From positions 3,224,001 through 3,288,000 of the forward strand of contig NZ_CP067089.2 in NCBI RefSeq assembly GCF_016616095.2: a stretch of 64,000 nt of DNA, in the 5' to 3' direction. Numbering within the stretch: position 1 is the first letter of the stretch; each line of letters opens with the position of its first letter. Below the pieces are notes generated by a model. The model did not search any database. It had not been told where the DNA came from and saw nothing but the letters and a program-made list of their open reading frames with translations. Origin of the DNA: Breznakiella homolactica (GTDB lineage Bacteria > Spirochaetota > Spirochaetia > Treponematales > Breznakiellaceae). This document shows, piece by piece, positions 8,747 through 16,498 of the stretch. Made by a program: the position numbers and the translations under genes.

Positions 8747-9660
8747 AACATGAAGAGCTGAGAAGGGTAAAGCAGGTCTGGACCGGAACCGAGGGGCTGC
8801 CGGCGGATAACAACCATGATCCCTCAAATATTCTGTACGTCGGCGGAAAGTACTATCTCTGGATAACCCAGCACGAACACGGAAAACCCTACTGTCCGTT
8901 TAAGAACTGTAAAATCATGTATACCACATCCCCGGACGGGTACCGCTGGGAACCGCTTAGGGACGCGCTGCTCCCTTCGGCGAAGGGCTGGGATTCCGCC
9001 GGGGTCCTGACCGCGAACGTTCTCTTCTATAATAATACCTACTATATGTTTTATACCGGGGTGGACGCGGGCTACGATGTCAGCCATACCGACCGGTATG
9101 TGGGTATTGCCCGGGCGGATTCTCCCGGCGGACCCTGGACCCGGGCCGGAGACACTCCTGTCCTGGGGCCCAGCAGGACAGGTTTCGACGCTGACTCCGC
9201 GGACGATGTCACGGTTATTCCCCGGGACGGGAAATTCTGGATGTACTACAAAGGTATGTATCCGGGGCTGGACGGTAATTATTCGGAGGTGGGGATCGCC
9301 ATGGCCGATTCCATTACCGGACCGTACACACGGTACGGACACAACCCTGTCATGGTAGGCCACGCCTTTGCGGTCTGGCCGTATAAGGACGGGTACCTCT
9401 ATCTTTCGGGACGGAAGGACACCAATGAAGGAACCGTGTACAACAGCAGTCCCGACTGGCATGACCCAAGGGGAACTCAGAGCCTTTTCTGGAGCGGCGA
9501 TGGGATCCATTTTGAAGCCTGCTGTCCCTTCGAAAACCGGGCTCCGGGAATCTTTGTCGGTTCCGAGAGCGATATAACGAAATGCTGGGGCGTCAGTGTC
9601 AAAACCCGGAACCGCGACCAGGGCCGGTATATAGAACGGTTTGATTTCATTCTTGAGTAA
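8743..9660 (+). CDS. Beta-propeller glycosidase (GH43/GH32-like superfamily)
   Basis: A 305-residue protein with the repeated beta-blade pattern of five-bladed propeller glycosidases (YYLWITQ, YYMFYTGVD, FWMYYKGM, GYLYLSGR). An early Asp in NNHDPSNI (Asp26) is placed like the catalytic base of the family. There is no signal peptide, so it acts in the cytoplasm on an imported oligosaccharide or glycoside. It is the last gene of the operon, four bases overlapping the kinase. With aldolase and kinase it suggests release of a ketose-type sugar inside the cell. The exact GH family cannot be settled by eye; GH43, GH32 and GH117 relatives look alike at this level. Confidence 0.75.
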   Translation: MKHEELRRVKQVWTGTEGLPADNNHDPSNILYVGGKYYLWITQHEHGKPYCPFKNCKIMYTTSPDGYRWEPLRDALLPSAKGWDSAGVLTANVLFYNNTYYMFYTGVDAGYDVSHTDRYVGIARADSPGGPWTRAGDTPVLGPSRTGFDADSADDVTVIPRDGKFWMYYKGMYPGLDGNYSEVGIAMADSITGPYTRYGHNPVMVGHAFAVWPYKDGYLYLSGRKDTNEGTVYNSSPDWHDPRGTQSLFWSGDGIHFEACCPFENRAPGIFVGSESDITKCWGVSVKTRNRDQGRYIERFDFILE

Positions 9661-9712
9661 AATACAGCCCTCCGGATAAACCTGTCTTACATCAGCGGAG
9701 CTGTTCCGGCTT

Positions 9713-9741
9713 CGGACCCTCGGCGGTCCGGGGCTTTTTTT
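9713..9741 (+). terminator. Intrinsic terminator of the LacI-controlled operon
   Basis: Stem CGGACC / GGTCCG with a 6-base loop (9713-9730), followed by GGGC and seven T residues (9735-9741). It lies 53 bases after the glycosidase stop and fits the end of the operon. Confidence 0.75.
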
Positions 9742-9843
9742 ATTAACCGGTCTTATTTTTATTGTCCGCTGTTTTTTAGTACATTCCTTCTGCGGATCTA
9801 GTCTCCGGGCGCAGCCCGGGACCGGATTCCGTACGGAGGAATT

Positions 9844-10071
9844 ATGATTCCATGTTTGACCCTGCAGGAAACCGCCCGATACCTTGGCGTCGAGGAACGG
9901 CACGTTTATTACCTTGCAGAGATGGGTTACCTTGAGGGCTGGAAAATACGGTCGGAATGGCGTTTTTACAAAGGGGCGGTGGAACGGTATGCTGGAGGAA
10001 CGGACATTAAGCGAATTAACGGAAAATCTTCCCGCTATTCTGACGATAAAGGATACGGCTTCTTTTCTTAA
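9844..10071 (+). CDS. Excisionase-type HTH protein, probably the first half of a frameshifted tandem-HTH gene
   Basis: A 75-residue frame with a clear ACGGAGGAATT site before ATG 9844. Residues 5-50 (LTLQETARYLGVEERHVYYLAEMG, then a WRFYKGAVERY ending) form a MerR/excisionase-like winged helix of the HTH_17 type. After VERY the frame becomes unconserved-looking sequence and stops. The +1 frame continues naturally from that point (LEERTLSELTENLPAILTI) into a second HTH of the same type. Skipping the G at 9991 would give one protein of about 120 residues with two HTH domains. So this is either a frameshift mutation, a sequencing error, programmed shifting, or two overlapping genes. Confidence 0.6.
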   Translation: MIPCLTLQETARYLGVEERHVYYLAEMGYLEGWKIRSEWRFYKGAVERYAGGTDIKRINGKSSRYSDDKGYGFFS

Positions 10072-10207
10072 CTGCTCATCCCTGACCGTACGGCGGCTGA
10101 TCAGGGAAAACGCACTCAGGGCATACCAGATTCCCGAAGACCGTAATCAGTGGAATATCAGCCGCCATGATTTTCTTGATTACCTGTCCCGTCATTCCAA
10201 TTTGTGA
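9989..10207 (+). CDS. Excisionase-type HTH protein, second half or overlapping partner
   Basis: A 72-residue frame starting at ATG 9989 inside the preceding gene in the +1 frame, with a GGTGG stretch upstream. It contains an HTH_17-like domain (LTIKDTASFLNCSSLTVRRLIRENALRAYQI, then NQWNISRHDFLDYL). The domain is complete, including the 'wing' and the terminal DFLDYL helix that usually places such domains. It probably binds DNA together with the first domain. The open frame extends back to 9884 without a start that makes biological sense, as expected if it was once joined to the gene before it. Confidence 0.55.
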   Translation: MLEERTLSELTENLPAILTIKDTASFLNCSSLTVRRLIRENALRAYQIPEDRNQWNISRHDFLDYLSRHSNL

Positions 10208-10362
10208 CAGCTGCGCCGCCCGGATGCCGGACGCATCCTCCCAACCCCTGGACCTGTTTTAACCATGCTTCCGGGGTCAGGAAGTAATTATAATGCGGCT
10301 GCCTGACTGCGATACTGTACTTTATCGGGATTTTCTAGTATCACTGTTCCGGTGGGTAATGT

Positions 10363-11094
10363 ATGAAAGAAAACAAGTACGATGACGATACTTTTTTTGC
10401 GCAGTATAAGAAAATGCCCCGTTCCGTGGATGGCCTCAACGCCGCCGGGGAATGGCACGAGCTGAAGAAGATGCTCCCGGATTTGCGGGGTAAACGGGTG
10501 CTCGATCTCGGCTGCGGATTCGGGTGGCATTGCCGCTACGCCGCCGACCAGGGGGCGTTTTCGGTGGTCGGTGTGGATATCTCCGAAAAAATGCTCGCCG
10601 AAGCCCGGGAAAAAACCACCTCTCCCAAAGTTACCTACATCAACAAAGCCATAGAAGACGCGTATTTCGATTCAAATTCCTTCGATGTGGTGCTCAGTTC
10701 CCTGGCGTTCCATTACCTTGAATCCTTTGAGGAAATCGCCGGCAGGGTTTCTTCCTGGCTCGACGAAGGCGGCTCCTTTATTTTTTCCGCCGAGCATCCT
10801 GTATTTACCGCCCAGGGAAAACAGGCCTGGTACTACGACGATGCGGGGAATATCCTGCACTGGCCGGTGGACCGGTATTTTTCCGAAGGAAGCAGGAAAG
10901 CGGTTTTTCTCGGCGAGGAAATCACGAAATACCATAAAACACTCACCACCTACATAACGACGCTTCTGGATCAGGGGTTTACAATTACCGGATTTGCGGA
11001 GCCTAAGCCGGAACCGGCGATGCTTAAGCAGATTCCGGAAATGAAAAATGAACTCCGCCGTCCCATGATGTTCCTCGTTTCCGCCAAAATATAA
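10363..11094 (+). CDS. Class I SAM-dependent methyltransferase
   Basis: A 243-residue cytoplasmic methyltransferase. Motif I is VLDLGCGFGWH at about residues 46-56, binding S-adenosylmethionine. Acidic motif II is VVGVDISEKML, and motif post-I/IV is FDVVLSSLAFHYL. The C-terminal half carries YYDDAGN and a helix rich in charged residues, as in UbiE/SmtA-like small-molecule methyltransferases. A GGTGGG site precedes ATG 10363. It stands alone between unrelated genes, so the substrate cannot be inferred. Confidence 0.85.
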   Translation: MKENKYDDDTFFAQYKKMPRSVDGLNAAGEWHELKKMLPDLRGKRVLDLGCGFGWHCRYAADQGAFSVVGVDISEKMLAEAREKTTSPKVTYINKAIEDAYFDSNSFDVVLSSLAFHYLESFEEIAGRVSSWLDEGGSFIFSAEHPVFTAQGKQAWYYDDAGNILHWPVDRYFSEGSRKAVFLGEEITKYHKTLTTYITTLLDQGFTITGFAEPKPEPAMLKQIPEMKNELRRPMMFLVSAKI

Positions 11095-11189
11095 CCAATG
11101 ACCTTTGTAAATATGACATACCGCCGTCAGCTTTGATCTATTATAGTTAATGGTATATATGTCCTGATGGAGGAATACCTAGGGCAATC

Positions 11190-11385
11190 GTATGCCCCTT
11201 CATCTGCGGCAGGGTAACCGCAGTATACTGGGCAGCGGCACAGCAGCATGGTGGAAAAAGGTAGCGTGGGGTGTCTGAGGTAAGGGGAAAGGCGCGACTT
11301 TCGAGACCTTTAGGTCGACGAGGAGCCCTTCCACCTTACCTCAGACGGGCCCCCTGGCATTGGTATTTCCATACTGCTGTGGAGA
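11190..11385 (+). ncRNA. Structured intergenic element, copy A (HEARO/omega-RNA-like candidate)
   Basis: No gene fits in this 328-base gap. An outer stem pairs CACAGCAGCATGG (11239-11251) with CCATACTGCTGTG (11369-11381), 12 of 13 pairs. An inner perfect 13-bp stem is GTCTGAGGTAAGG (11273-11285) with CCTTACCTCAGAC (11334-11346). Between them GTAGCGTGGGGTGTC and GACGGGCCCC could pair GGGG with CCCC. A terminal hairpin has GACC/GGTC. The 70-base 5' core is nearly the same as at 54275-54327, with compensatory changes in the stems. A possible promoter, TTGATC-17-TATATG, lies at 11133-11161. The pattern recalls HEARO RNAs, the guide RNAs of IscB, but no such nuclease is near. The family name is my inference; the structure and repetition are seen. 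Confidence 0.6.
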
Positions 11386-11422
11386 ATTCTAACGAAATGC
11401 AGTTACCCTGGAGGAAAAAACC

Positions 11423-12259
11423 ATGCTCGAAATTCCCGAAAGCCATACCCTGGCGGCGCAGCTTAACGAAACTGTCGGCGGTAAAACCATTACCCGGGTC
11501 ATTGCCGCCGCCGCTCCCCACGGATTCGCCTTTTATTTCGGCGACCCCGGAAATTACCCAAAACTGCTGGAGGGTGAAAAAATCCGGAATGCCGCCGCTT
11601 ACGCGGGCCTGACGGAAATAAGCGCCGGCGGGAAACGGATTCTCTTCGGCGACGGGACCAATGTCCGGTACCTTGAGCCCGGAGCTGAGCCGCCGAAGAA
11701 ACACCAGCTCCTGGTCACCTTCGGCGACGGTTCCTCGATTGTCTGCACCATCCAGATGTACGGCGGTATATGGGCGTTTCCCGACGGGAAAAACGACAGT
11801 CCTTACTATAAGGTTGCCAAAGAAAAGCCCAGCCCCTTGTCCGACGCCTTTGATGAAGGGTACTTCATGACCATCTGCGGCGAAGCGAAACCAACCCTCA
11901 GCGCCAAGGCGCTGCTCGCCACGGAGCAGCGTATTCCCGGACTCGGCAACGGTGTGCTCCAGGATATCCTTTTCACCGCGGGGATAAATCCCAAAAACAA
12001 AATTAATACCCTGACACAGAAGGATCTCAAGGGGCTGTACAAAAGCATCAGGAAAACCCTCAAAGCCATGACCGACAAAGGCGGCAGGGATACGGAAAAA
12101 GATCTCTTCGGAAAAAACGGCGGATACAAAACCATTCTGTCAAACAACACCCTCAAAGATCCGTGCCCGGTCTGCGGCGGGACTATTATCAGGCAGGCGT
12201 ATCTCGGTGGCAATGTGTATTACTGCCCCGTATGCCAGCCCCTTAAAAAGCAGCCGTAA
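11423..12259 (+). CDS. Fpg/Nei-family DNA glycosylase-like protein lacking the N-terminal proline
   Basis: A 278-residue member of the formamidopyrimidine-DNA glycosylase family. The H2TH region (QRIPGLGNGVLQDILF, about residues 168-185) and a C-terminal zinc finger (Cys248, Cys251, Cys268, Cys271) are intact. The N-terminus reads MLEIPESHTL instead of the canonical MPELPEV, so the Pro that acts as nucleophile in Fpg and Nei is replaced by Leu, while the following Glu is kept. Such variants exist, often annotated as endonuclease VIII, and may use another amine or only bind DNA. A GGAGG site precedes ATG 11423. The next gene follows after 24 bases. Confidence 0.85.
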   Translation: MLEIPESHTLAAQLNETVGGKTITRVIAAAAPHGFAFYFGDPGNYPKLLEGEKIRNAAAYAGLTEISAGGKRILFGDGTNVRYLEPGAEPPKKHQLLVTFGDGSSIVCTIQMYGGIWAFPDGKNDSPYYKVAKEKPSPLSDAFDEGYFMTICGEAKPTLSAKALLATEQRIPGLGNGVLQDILFTAGINPKNKINTLTQKDLKGLYKSIRKTLKAMTDKGGRDTEKDLFGKNGGYKTILSNNTLKDPCPVCGGTIIRQAYLGGNVYYCPVCQPLKKQP

Positions 12260-12283
12260 TTCCGGATGGGAGAATAAAAGCGG

Positions 12284-12748
12284 ATGAAGGATTCGGATAT
12301 AACCATTGTTCATCAGGAGGAAGACCGTACCATCTACGGTCTCTGGATGAAATCCAGCGACCGCCGGATAGCCCGGGATATTCCCGAGCTGTCGAAAAAG
12401 TACTCCCTTATTACTGGCCGGCCGGGGCAGGTGCCGTTTTTCGTGGTAACCAAAGGGTACAATCCCGGGGACGGCAGTTTCCAGCTTTTTATCGGCGGCC
12501 AAGACGCGGCTCCGAAACTGGAAGTCGCCCTGCTTCCCGGGGGTGACTACGGTATTACCACTGTACGGCCGCTGCTGGGATTTTTATGGGGGGCCGCCAT
12601 CGGAAGGGCAAAACAATATTTCTATACCCGGTGGCTTCCTGCCAGCGGGTATTCTTCCCATAATATGGAGTTTGAATTCCACAGCAGTAAATCCCTGGGG
12701 AGCCATCCTTCGGTGGATTTATATTTCCATATCGGCCCGAAACAATAA
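12284..12748 (+). CDS. GyrI-like small-molecule-binding domain protein
   Basis: A 154-residue protein without signal peptide or membrane segment. Its two half-repeats and the terminal pattern YTRWLPASGYSSHNMEFEF fit the stand-alone GyrI/AraC effector-binding fold, where W(L)P.SGY lines the ligand pocket. No DNA-binding domain is attached. It lies 24 bases behind the Fpg-like gene and is probably co-transcribed with it. Members of this fold bind or hydrolyse small hydrophobic molecules, and some inhibit gyrase; its actual ligand is unknown. The family call rests on pattern only. Confidence 0.5.
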   Translation: MKDSDITIVHQEEDRTIYGLWMKSSDRRIARDIPELSKKYSLITGRPGQVPFFVVTKGYNPGDGSFQLFIGGQDAAPKLEVALLPGGDYGITTVRPLLGFLWGAAIGRAKQYFYTRWLPASGYSSHNMEFEFHSSKSLGSHPSVDLYFHIGPKQ

Positions 12749-12797
12749 GGGGCTGCCATAGCCGGCCTCAAAGCAAACCTCATGGAACCGGCGGGGA

Positions 12798-12827
12798 ATA
12801 AAAAAGCCCCGGATCAGGTCCGGGGCT
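12798..12827 (-). terminator. Intrinsic terminator of the uracil permease gene
   Basis: On the minus strand, the stem AGCCCCGGA / TCCGGGGCT (12805-12813 with 12819-12827) is followed by a run of T. The permease stop is at 12842, just upstream. The plus-strand neighbour may share the hairpin. Confidence 0.75.
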
Positions 12828-12841
12828 GTGCGGCGGCTATG

Positions 12842-14131
12842 TCAGTCTTCGTCCTTGATGACCGCCCGGCTTTTGGGGAAAACCAGGTTCAGAACAATAC
12901 CCACCACCGTGGCAAGGGCCACGCCGGCAAGTTCAAACTCAACACCTCCGGTGATGTTGAACGCCAGCCGTCCGCCGCCGATTCCGATGACGAAAATTAC
13001 CGAGGAAATAGTTAGGTTCCGTTTGTCCTTGTAATCGACTCCGCTCTCCACAATGGTCCGCAGTCCGCTGGAAGCGATGATACCGAAGAGCAGCATGGAG
13101 ATTCCGCCCATGACCGCCGTGGGGATAGTCTGTATCAGGGCGCCGAATTTCTGGACACACGACAGGATTACCGCGATGACCGCGGCGCCGCCGATAACCC
13201 AGACCGAGTACACATGGGTTATCGCCATGACGCCGATATTTTCACCGTAGGTTGTGTTGGGAGGGCCGCCCCAGAGTGCAGCCCACGCGGTGGCCAGGCC
13301 GTCTCCGGCGAGGGTCCGGTGGAGCCCGGGGTTCTTGTAAAAATCCTGGCCCACGACTTTACTCGTTACCAGAGTATCCCCCAGGTGCTCACAGATAGTG
13401 GCCAGGGACACAATAACAAAGGTCAGGATCGGCACAAGACTGAACTTGGGTATGCCGAAGCGGGGGAATCCGAACCACGGCGCGTCCCGTACCACCTGAA
13501 AATCAATGATGTGATAGGCGGGGAAAAAGAGTCCCATTATCAGGGTAAACAGGTACCCCGACACCAGTCCGATAAGAATGGGAATGGTGCTGAAGAATCC
13601 CTTAAGGAAGATGTTGGACACCACGGTTACGCCCAGGGTTACGGTGGCGATGGAAAGCATAACCAGGCTGTAGTTTCCCGCTCCGTCGTACATGGCCATG
13701 TTCATGGCGGTGGGCGCCAGGTTGAGCCCGATTACCACGATAACAGAACCGATTACCACAGGGGGCAGGGCTTTATCCAGCCAGGCCGTTCCGGCGAATT
13801 TAATTATCAGCCCGACGAGACAGTAAAATATACCCGCCACAAAGGCGCCTCCCAGGGCATAAGCCATCCCGTGGGACGCGCTTATGGCAATGATCGCCGG
13901 AATAAACGCGAAGGATGAACCCAGAAACGCCGGGACTTTGGCACCGGTGACAAGAATGTAAATAAGTGTTCCCGTTCCCGCGGTAAAAAGCGCTGTTGAG
14001 GGACTCAGTCCGGTCAGCAGCGGCACCAGGATGGTCGCCCCGAACATAGCAAATACATGCTGGATGCTCAAGGGTATCCAGTAACCCAAACGCGGCCTGT
14101 CCTGGGGCCCCAAGATTTCATGGTGACTCAT
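12842..14131 (-). CDS. uraA: Uracil permease (NCS2 family)
   Basis: A 429-residue inner-membrane nucleobase:proton symporter. The NCS2 substrate site is visible: CEHLGD with Glu248 and His249, and GGPPNTTYGENIG with Glu297, which correspond to the uracil-binding Glu and proton-coupling His of UraA. About 14 membrane segments are expected, and the early QHVFAMFGATILVP motif is that of uracil rather than xanthine carriers. An AAGGAGG site lies ten bases before ATG 14131. It is a single gene on the minus strand with its own terminator and imports uracil for salvage. Confidence 0.92.
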   Translation of the reverse strand: MSHHEILGPQDRPRLGYWIPLSIQHVFAMFGATILVPLLTGLSPSTALFTAGTGTLIYILVTGAKVPAFLGSSFAFIPAIIAISASHGMAYALGGAFVAGIFYCLVGLIIKFAGTAWLDKALPPVVIGSVIVVIGLNLAPTAMNMAMYDGAGNYSLVMLSIATVTLGVTVVSNIFLKGFFSTIPILIGLVSGYLFTLIMGLFFPAYHIIDFQVVRDAPWFGFPRFGIPKFSLVPILTFVIVSLATICEHLGDTLVTSKVVGQDFYKNPGLHRTLAGDGLATAWAALWGGPPNTTYGENIGVMAITHVYSVWVIGGAAVIAVILSCVQKFGALIQTIPTAVMGGISMLLFGIIASSGLRTIVESGVDYKDKRNLTISSVIFVIGIGGGRLAFNITGGVEFELAGVALATVVGIVLNLVFPKSRAVIKDED

Positions 14132-14318
14132 GTGCTATAATCCTCCTTAACCGTTTCTGCATAACAGTATAAAGTTTTTTTGATCCGTGTATAGGCCGGC
14201 AGGAAAAAACGCCCGGCGGGTCTATGATTTTTGCCGGCCCTTGGATATGATTTTACCGGGTCTGACAGCGGATACTGTACCGCTTAAAAATGGAAAAAAC
14301 GATTGAAGGAATGCTGCC

Positions 14319-15113
14319 ATGATTTTCCGCGGAACTATATATTCGGAAGTGCTTGCCATGGATACGGCTGTAACCGTGGTGCTGCCGGATGCTTTCGGCA
14401 GTACCACTCCTGCCGGGACCGTGTATCTGCTGCACGGGCTCCACGGCAGCAGCGGGAGCTGGCCGGATAATACCATGCTTCCGGTTTTTGTCCGGGAGTA
14501 CAATGCCGTTTTTATCATGCCCGAAGCGGGCCGGAGTTTTTACACTGATATGAAGTACGGGCCTAAGTTCTTTTCTTATGTGAGCGAAGAACTTCCGGAA
14601 ATCTGCGCCCGGGTTTTCAGGATATCTCCGGAGCCAGAAAACACCGCGGTTATGGGCGCGTCCATGGGCGGGTACGGTGCCCTCAAATTCGCTTTGTCGA
14701 AACCCGGCCGTTACGGGTACTGCGCGGCTTTTTCCTCCGCCAGTCTCGATCTGAAAGAAACCCTTGCGGCAATGAAGGATGATCCCGTCAAAGCCGCCGC
14801 CCGTATTCATCAGGGAGAGGAACTGGTCCGGGATTTTTATTCGATTCTGGGACCGGACCTGGAATGGAATGCCGCCGACGATATTACCGAACTGGCTCTT
14901 GCGGCGGCTTCGGCCCCCGCAAAGCCCAAGATTTTCTGCGCCTGCGGTACCGAGGATTACCTGTATAAGTCCAATGTCCGTTTCTGGGAAAAAATGAAAA
15001 ATCTGCCCTTTGATTTTACCTGCGAAGAATGGTCCGGCAGGCATGACTGGTATTTTTTTAATGACGCCCTGAAGAAAGCCCTGGACTGGTGCTTCGGATT
15101 CCGGGAATCATAG
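14319..15113 (+). CDS. Alpha/beta-hydrolase esterase (EstA/tributyrin-esterase type)
   Basis: A 264-residue serine esterase. The oxyanion HGLHGS motif lies near residue 39-44. The nucleophile elbow is GASMGGYG with Ser115. The probable acid is Asp213 in CGTEDYLY and the base is His242 in GRHDWYFF. This matches the esterase D / feruloyl esterase-like family, cytoplasmic because no signal peptide is present. Such enzymes split short-chain acyl esters, for example acetyl groups of carbohydrates, or S-formylglutathione. The next gene begins 14 bases after the stop. Confidence 0.88.
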   Translation: MIFRGTIYSEVLAMDTAVTVVLPDAFGSTTPAGTVYLLHGLHGSSGSWPDNTMLPVFVREYNAVFIMPEAGRSFYTDMKYGPKFFSYVSEELPEICARVFRISPEPENTAVMGASMGGYGALKFALSKPGRYGYCAAFSSASLDLKETLAAMKDDPVKAAARIHQGEELVRDFYSILGPDLEWNAADDITELALAAASAPAKPKIFCACGTEDYLYKSNVRFWEKMKNLPFDFTCEEWSGRHDWYFFNDALKKALDWCFGFRES

Positions 15114-15127
15114 GAACGGGGTTTGGT

Positions 15128-16498
15128 ATGGCGGACAACAGAACATTCCGGGGCCGCCCGGTACAATGGAGATATTTCTTTCAATATATATATTTCTGCT
15201 GGCTCCTCGCGGCCGCGTCCGCCGTCTTTGCCGCGGGTGTGCCCGAAACCGGTGACGGGGTGTTTTTGCCGGATATTCGGATATACGTTACCAATGATAT
15301 TCATTATCTGGCCCAAAGCCTCCATGACAGCGGACCGCTTTTCCGGCGGATGTCCGGGGAAGGGGACGGGAAAAATCTTGAGGCGGTGGATCCTGTCCTG
15401 AGGGCACTCGCCTTTTCTATGGAGAACGATCCGCCGGATATTCTCCTGCTTAACGGGGATCTGACCTACAACGGCGAGCGGGAAAGCCACAGGGAGCTTG
15501 CCCAGTATCTCTCCCGGATCGAATCCTTCGGAACAAAGGTATTTGTAATTCCCGGAAACCACGATATCGCGAATCCCTGGGCAAGGGCTTTTTTCAGGGA
15601 CAATGCCTACCGGACCGATTCCGTTACATCCAAAGAATTTGCCGGAATTTACGATGAATTCGGGTATGGCGAGGCGCTTTCCCGGGACCGGGATACCCTC
15701 AGCTATGTAGCGGAACCCTTTCCCGGGCTCCGTCTCCTGATGATTGATACGAATAAGTATTCCCGCAATACGCAGCTGGGGATACCTCAGGCCGACGGCG
15801 CGGTTCCGGCCAGTACCAGAAAGTGGATACGGCGCGCGGCCGAGTCCGCGAAAAGGGACGGAGCCGTGCTGGTGACCAGTATGCACCACAGCCTTATGGA
15901 CCACCATCCCATGGTAAACCAGGGCTTTACGGTGGATGATTCCCGGACGCTGGCGGAGTTATTTTCCGGACTGGGTATTAATTTCGTCCTTACCGGACAT
16001 ATTCACGCCCAGGATATCTCCCAATACGCGGCGCCGTCGGGGGTTGTATACGATATCGCCACCAGCGCCTTGTCGGTCTATCCCCACCAGCACGGGGTGC
16101 TTCAGTTTGTTCCGGAAAAGAGCGGCTGGCAGTATTCGGTGCAGTCCGTGGATGTGGAACACTGGGCCGCCGCGACCGGACGGCAGGAAGAGACCCTGCT
16201 TAATTTTTCCCGGAATGCCGAGGATTTTTTCAAGAAACGTTCCGAAGGAATGGTCCGGCGCCGCGGTCCGGATGGGGTCCTGACTCAGGAGCAGTTTGAC
16301 GCTGTGGTTGAGACCGTGGGTACCCTGAACGCCCGGTATTTTGCGGGAACCGAGTACCTCAACGCCGGAGACATCTTCCAGTCTCCGGGATACAGGATCA
16401 TAGACGAATACCGCCTGGATTTTCTCGCGGATTATCTCCGGTTTATAATGGAAGATACCCCTCCCTGCAACATCGATCTGTTTATTCCGCTCCGGTAG
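15128..16498 (+). CDS. Exported calcineurin-type metallophosphoesterase
   Basis: A 456-residue protein with a hydrophobic signal segment (CWLLAAASAVFAAG) near residues 22-36. The metallophosphoesterase signature follows in order: TNDIHYL, LLNGDLTYNGE, PGNHDI, MHHSL and TGHIHAQD, which give the full set of Asp, Asn and His metal ligands. It therefore acts outside the cytoplasm, on phosphoesters or phosphoproteins. ATG 15128 is chosen rather than 15089 because the longer form would overlap the esterase and push the signal peptide inward. The C-terminal 140 residues form an additional helical domain with no clear match. Confidence 0.88.
   Translation: MADNRTFRGRPVQWRYFFQYIYFCWLLAAASAVFAAGVPETGDGVFLPDIRIYVTNDIHYLAQSLHDSGPLFRRMSGEGDGKNLEAVDPVLRALAFSMENDPPDILLLNGDLTYNGERESHRELAQYLSRIESFGTKVFVIPGNHDIANPWARAFFRDNAYRTDSVTSKEFAGIYDEFGYGEALSRDRDTLSYVAEPFPGLRLLMIDTNKYSRNTQLGIPQADGAVPASTRKWIRRAAESAKRDGAVLVTSMHHSLMDHHPMVNQGFTVDDSRTLAELFSGLGINFVLTGHIHAQDISQYAAPSGVVYDIATSALSVYPHQHGVLQFVPEKSGWQYSVQSVDVEHWAAATGRQEETLLNFSRNAEDFFKKRSEGMVRRRGPDGVLTQEQFDAVVETVGTLNARYFAGTEYLNAGDIFQSPGYRIIDEYRLDFLADYLRFIMEDTPPCNIDLFIPLR

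Noticed and set aside
8824..9903. Long minus-strand open frame (359 codons) opposite the glycosidase gene
   Set aside because: It is the complement of a well-supported gene with operon overlaps; the translated sequence has no family pattern, and such long shadows are common where third codon positions are GC-rich.
11271..11612. 113-codon open frame across structured element A
   Set aside because: It runs through the element's stems and into the Fpg-like gene in another frame. The stems and compensatory changes explain the sequence better than coding does.
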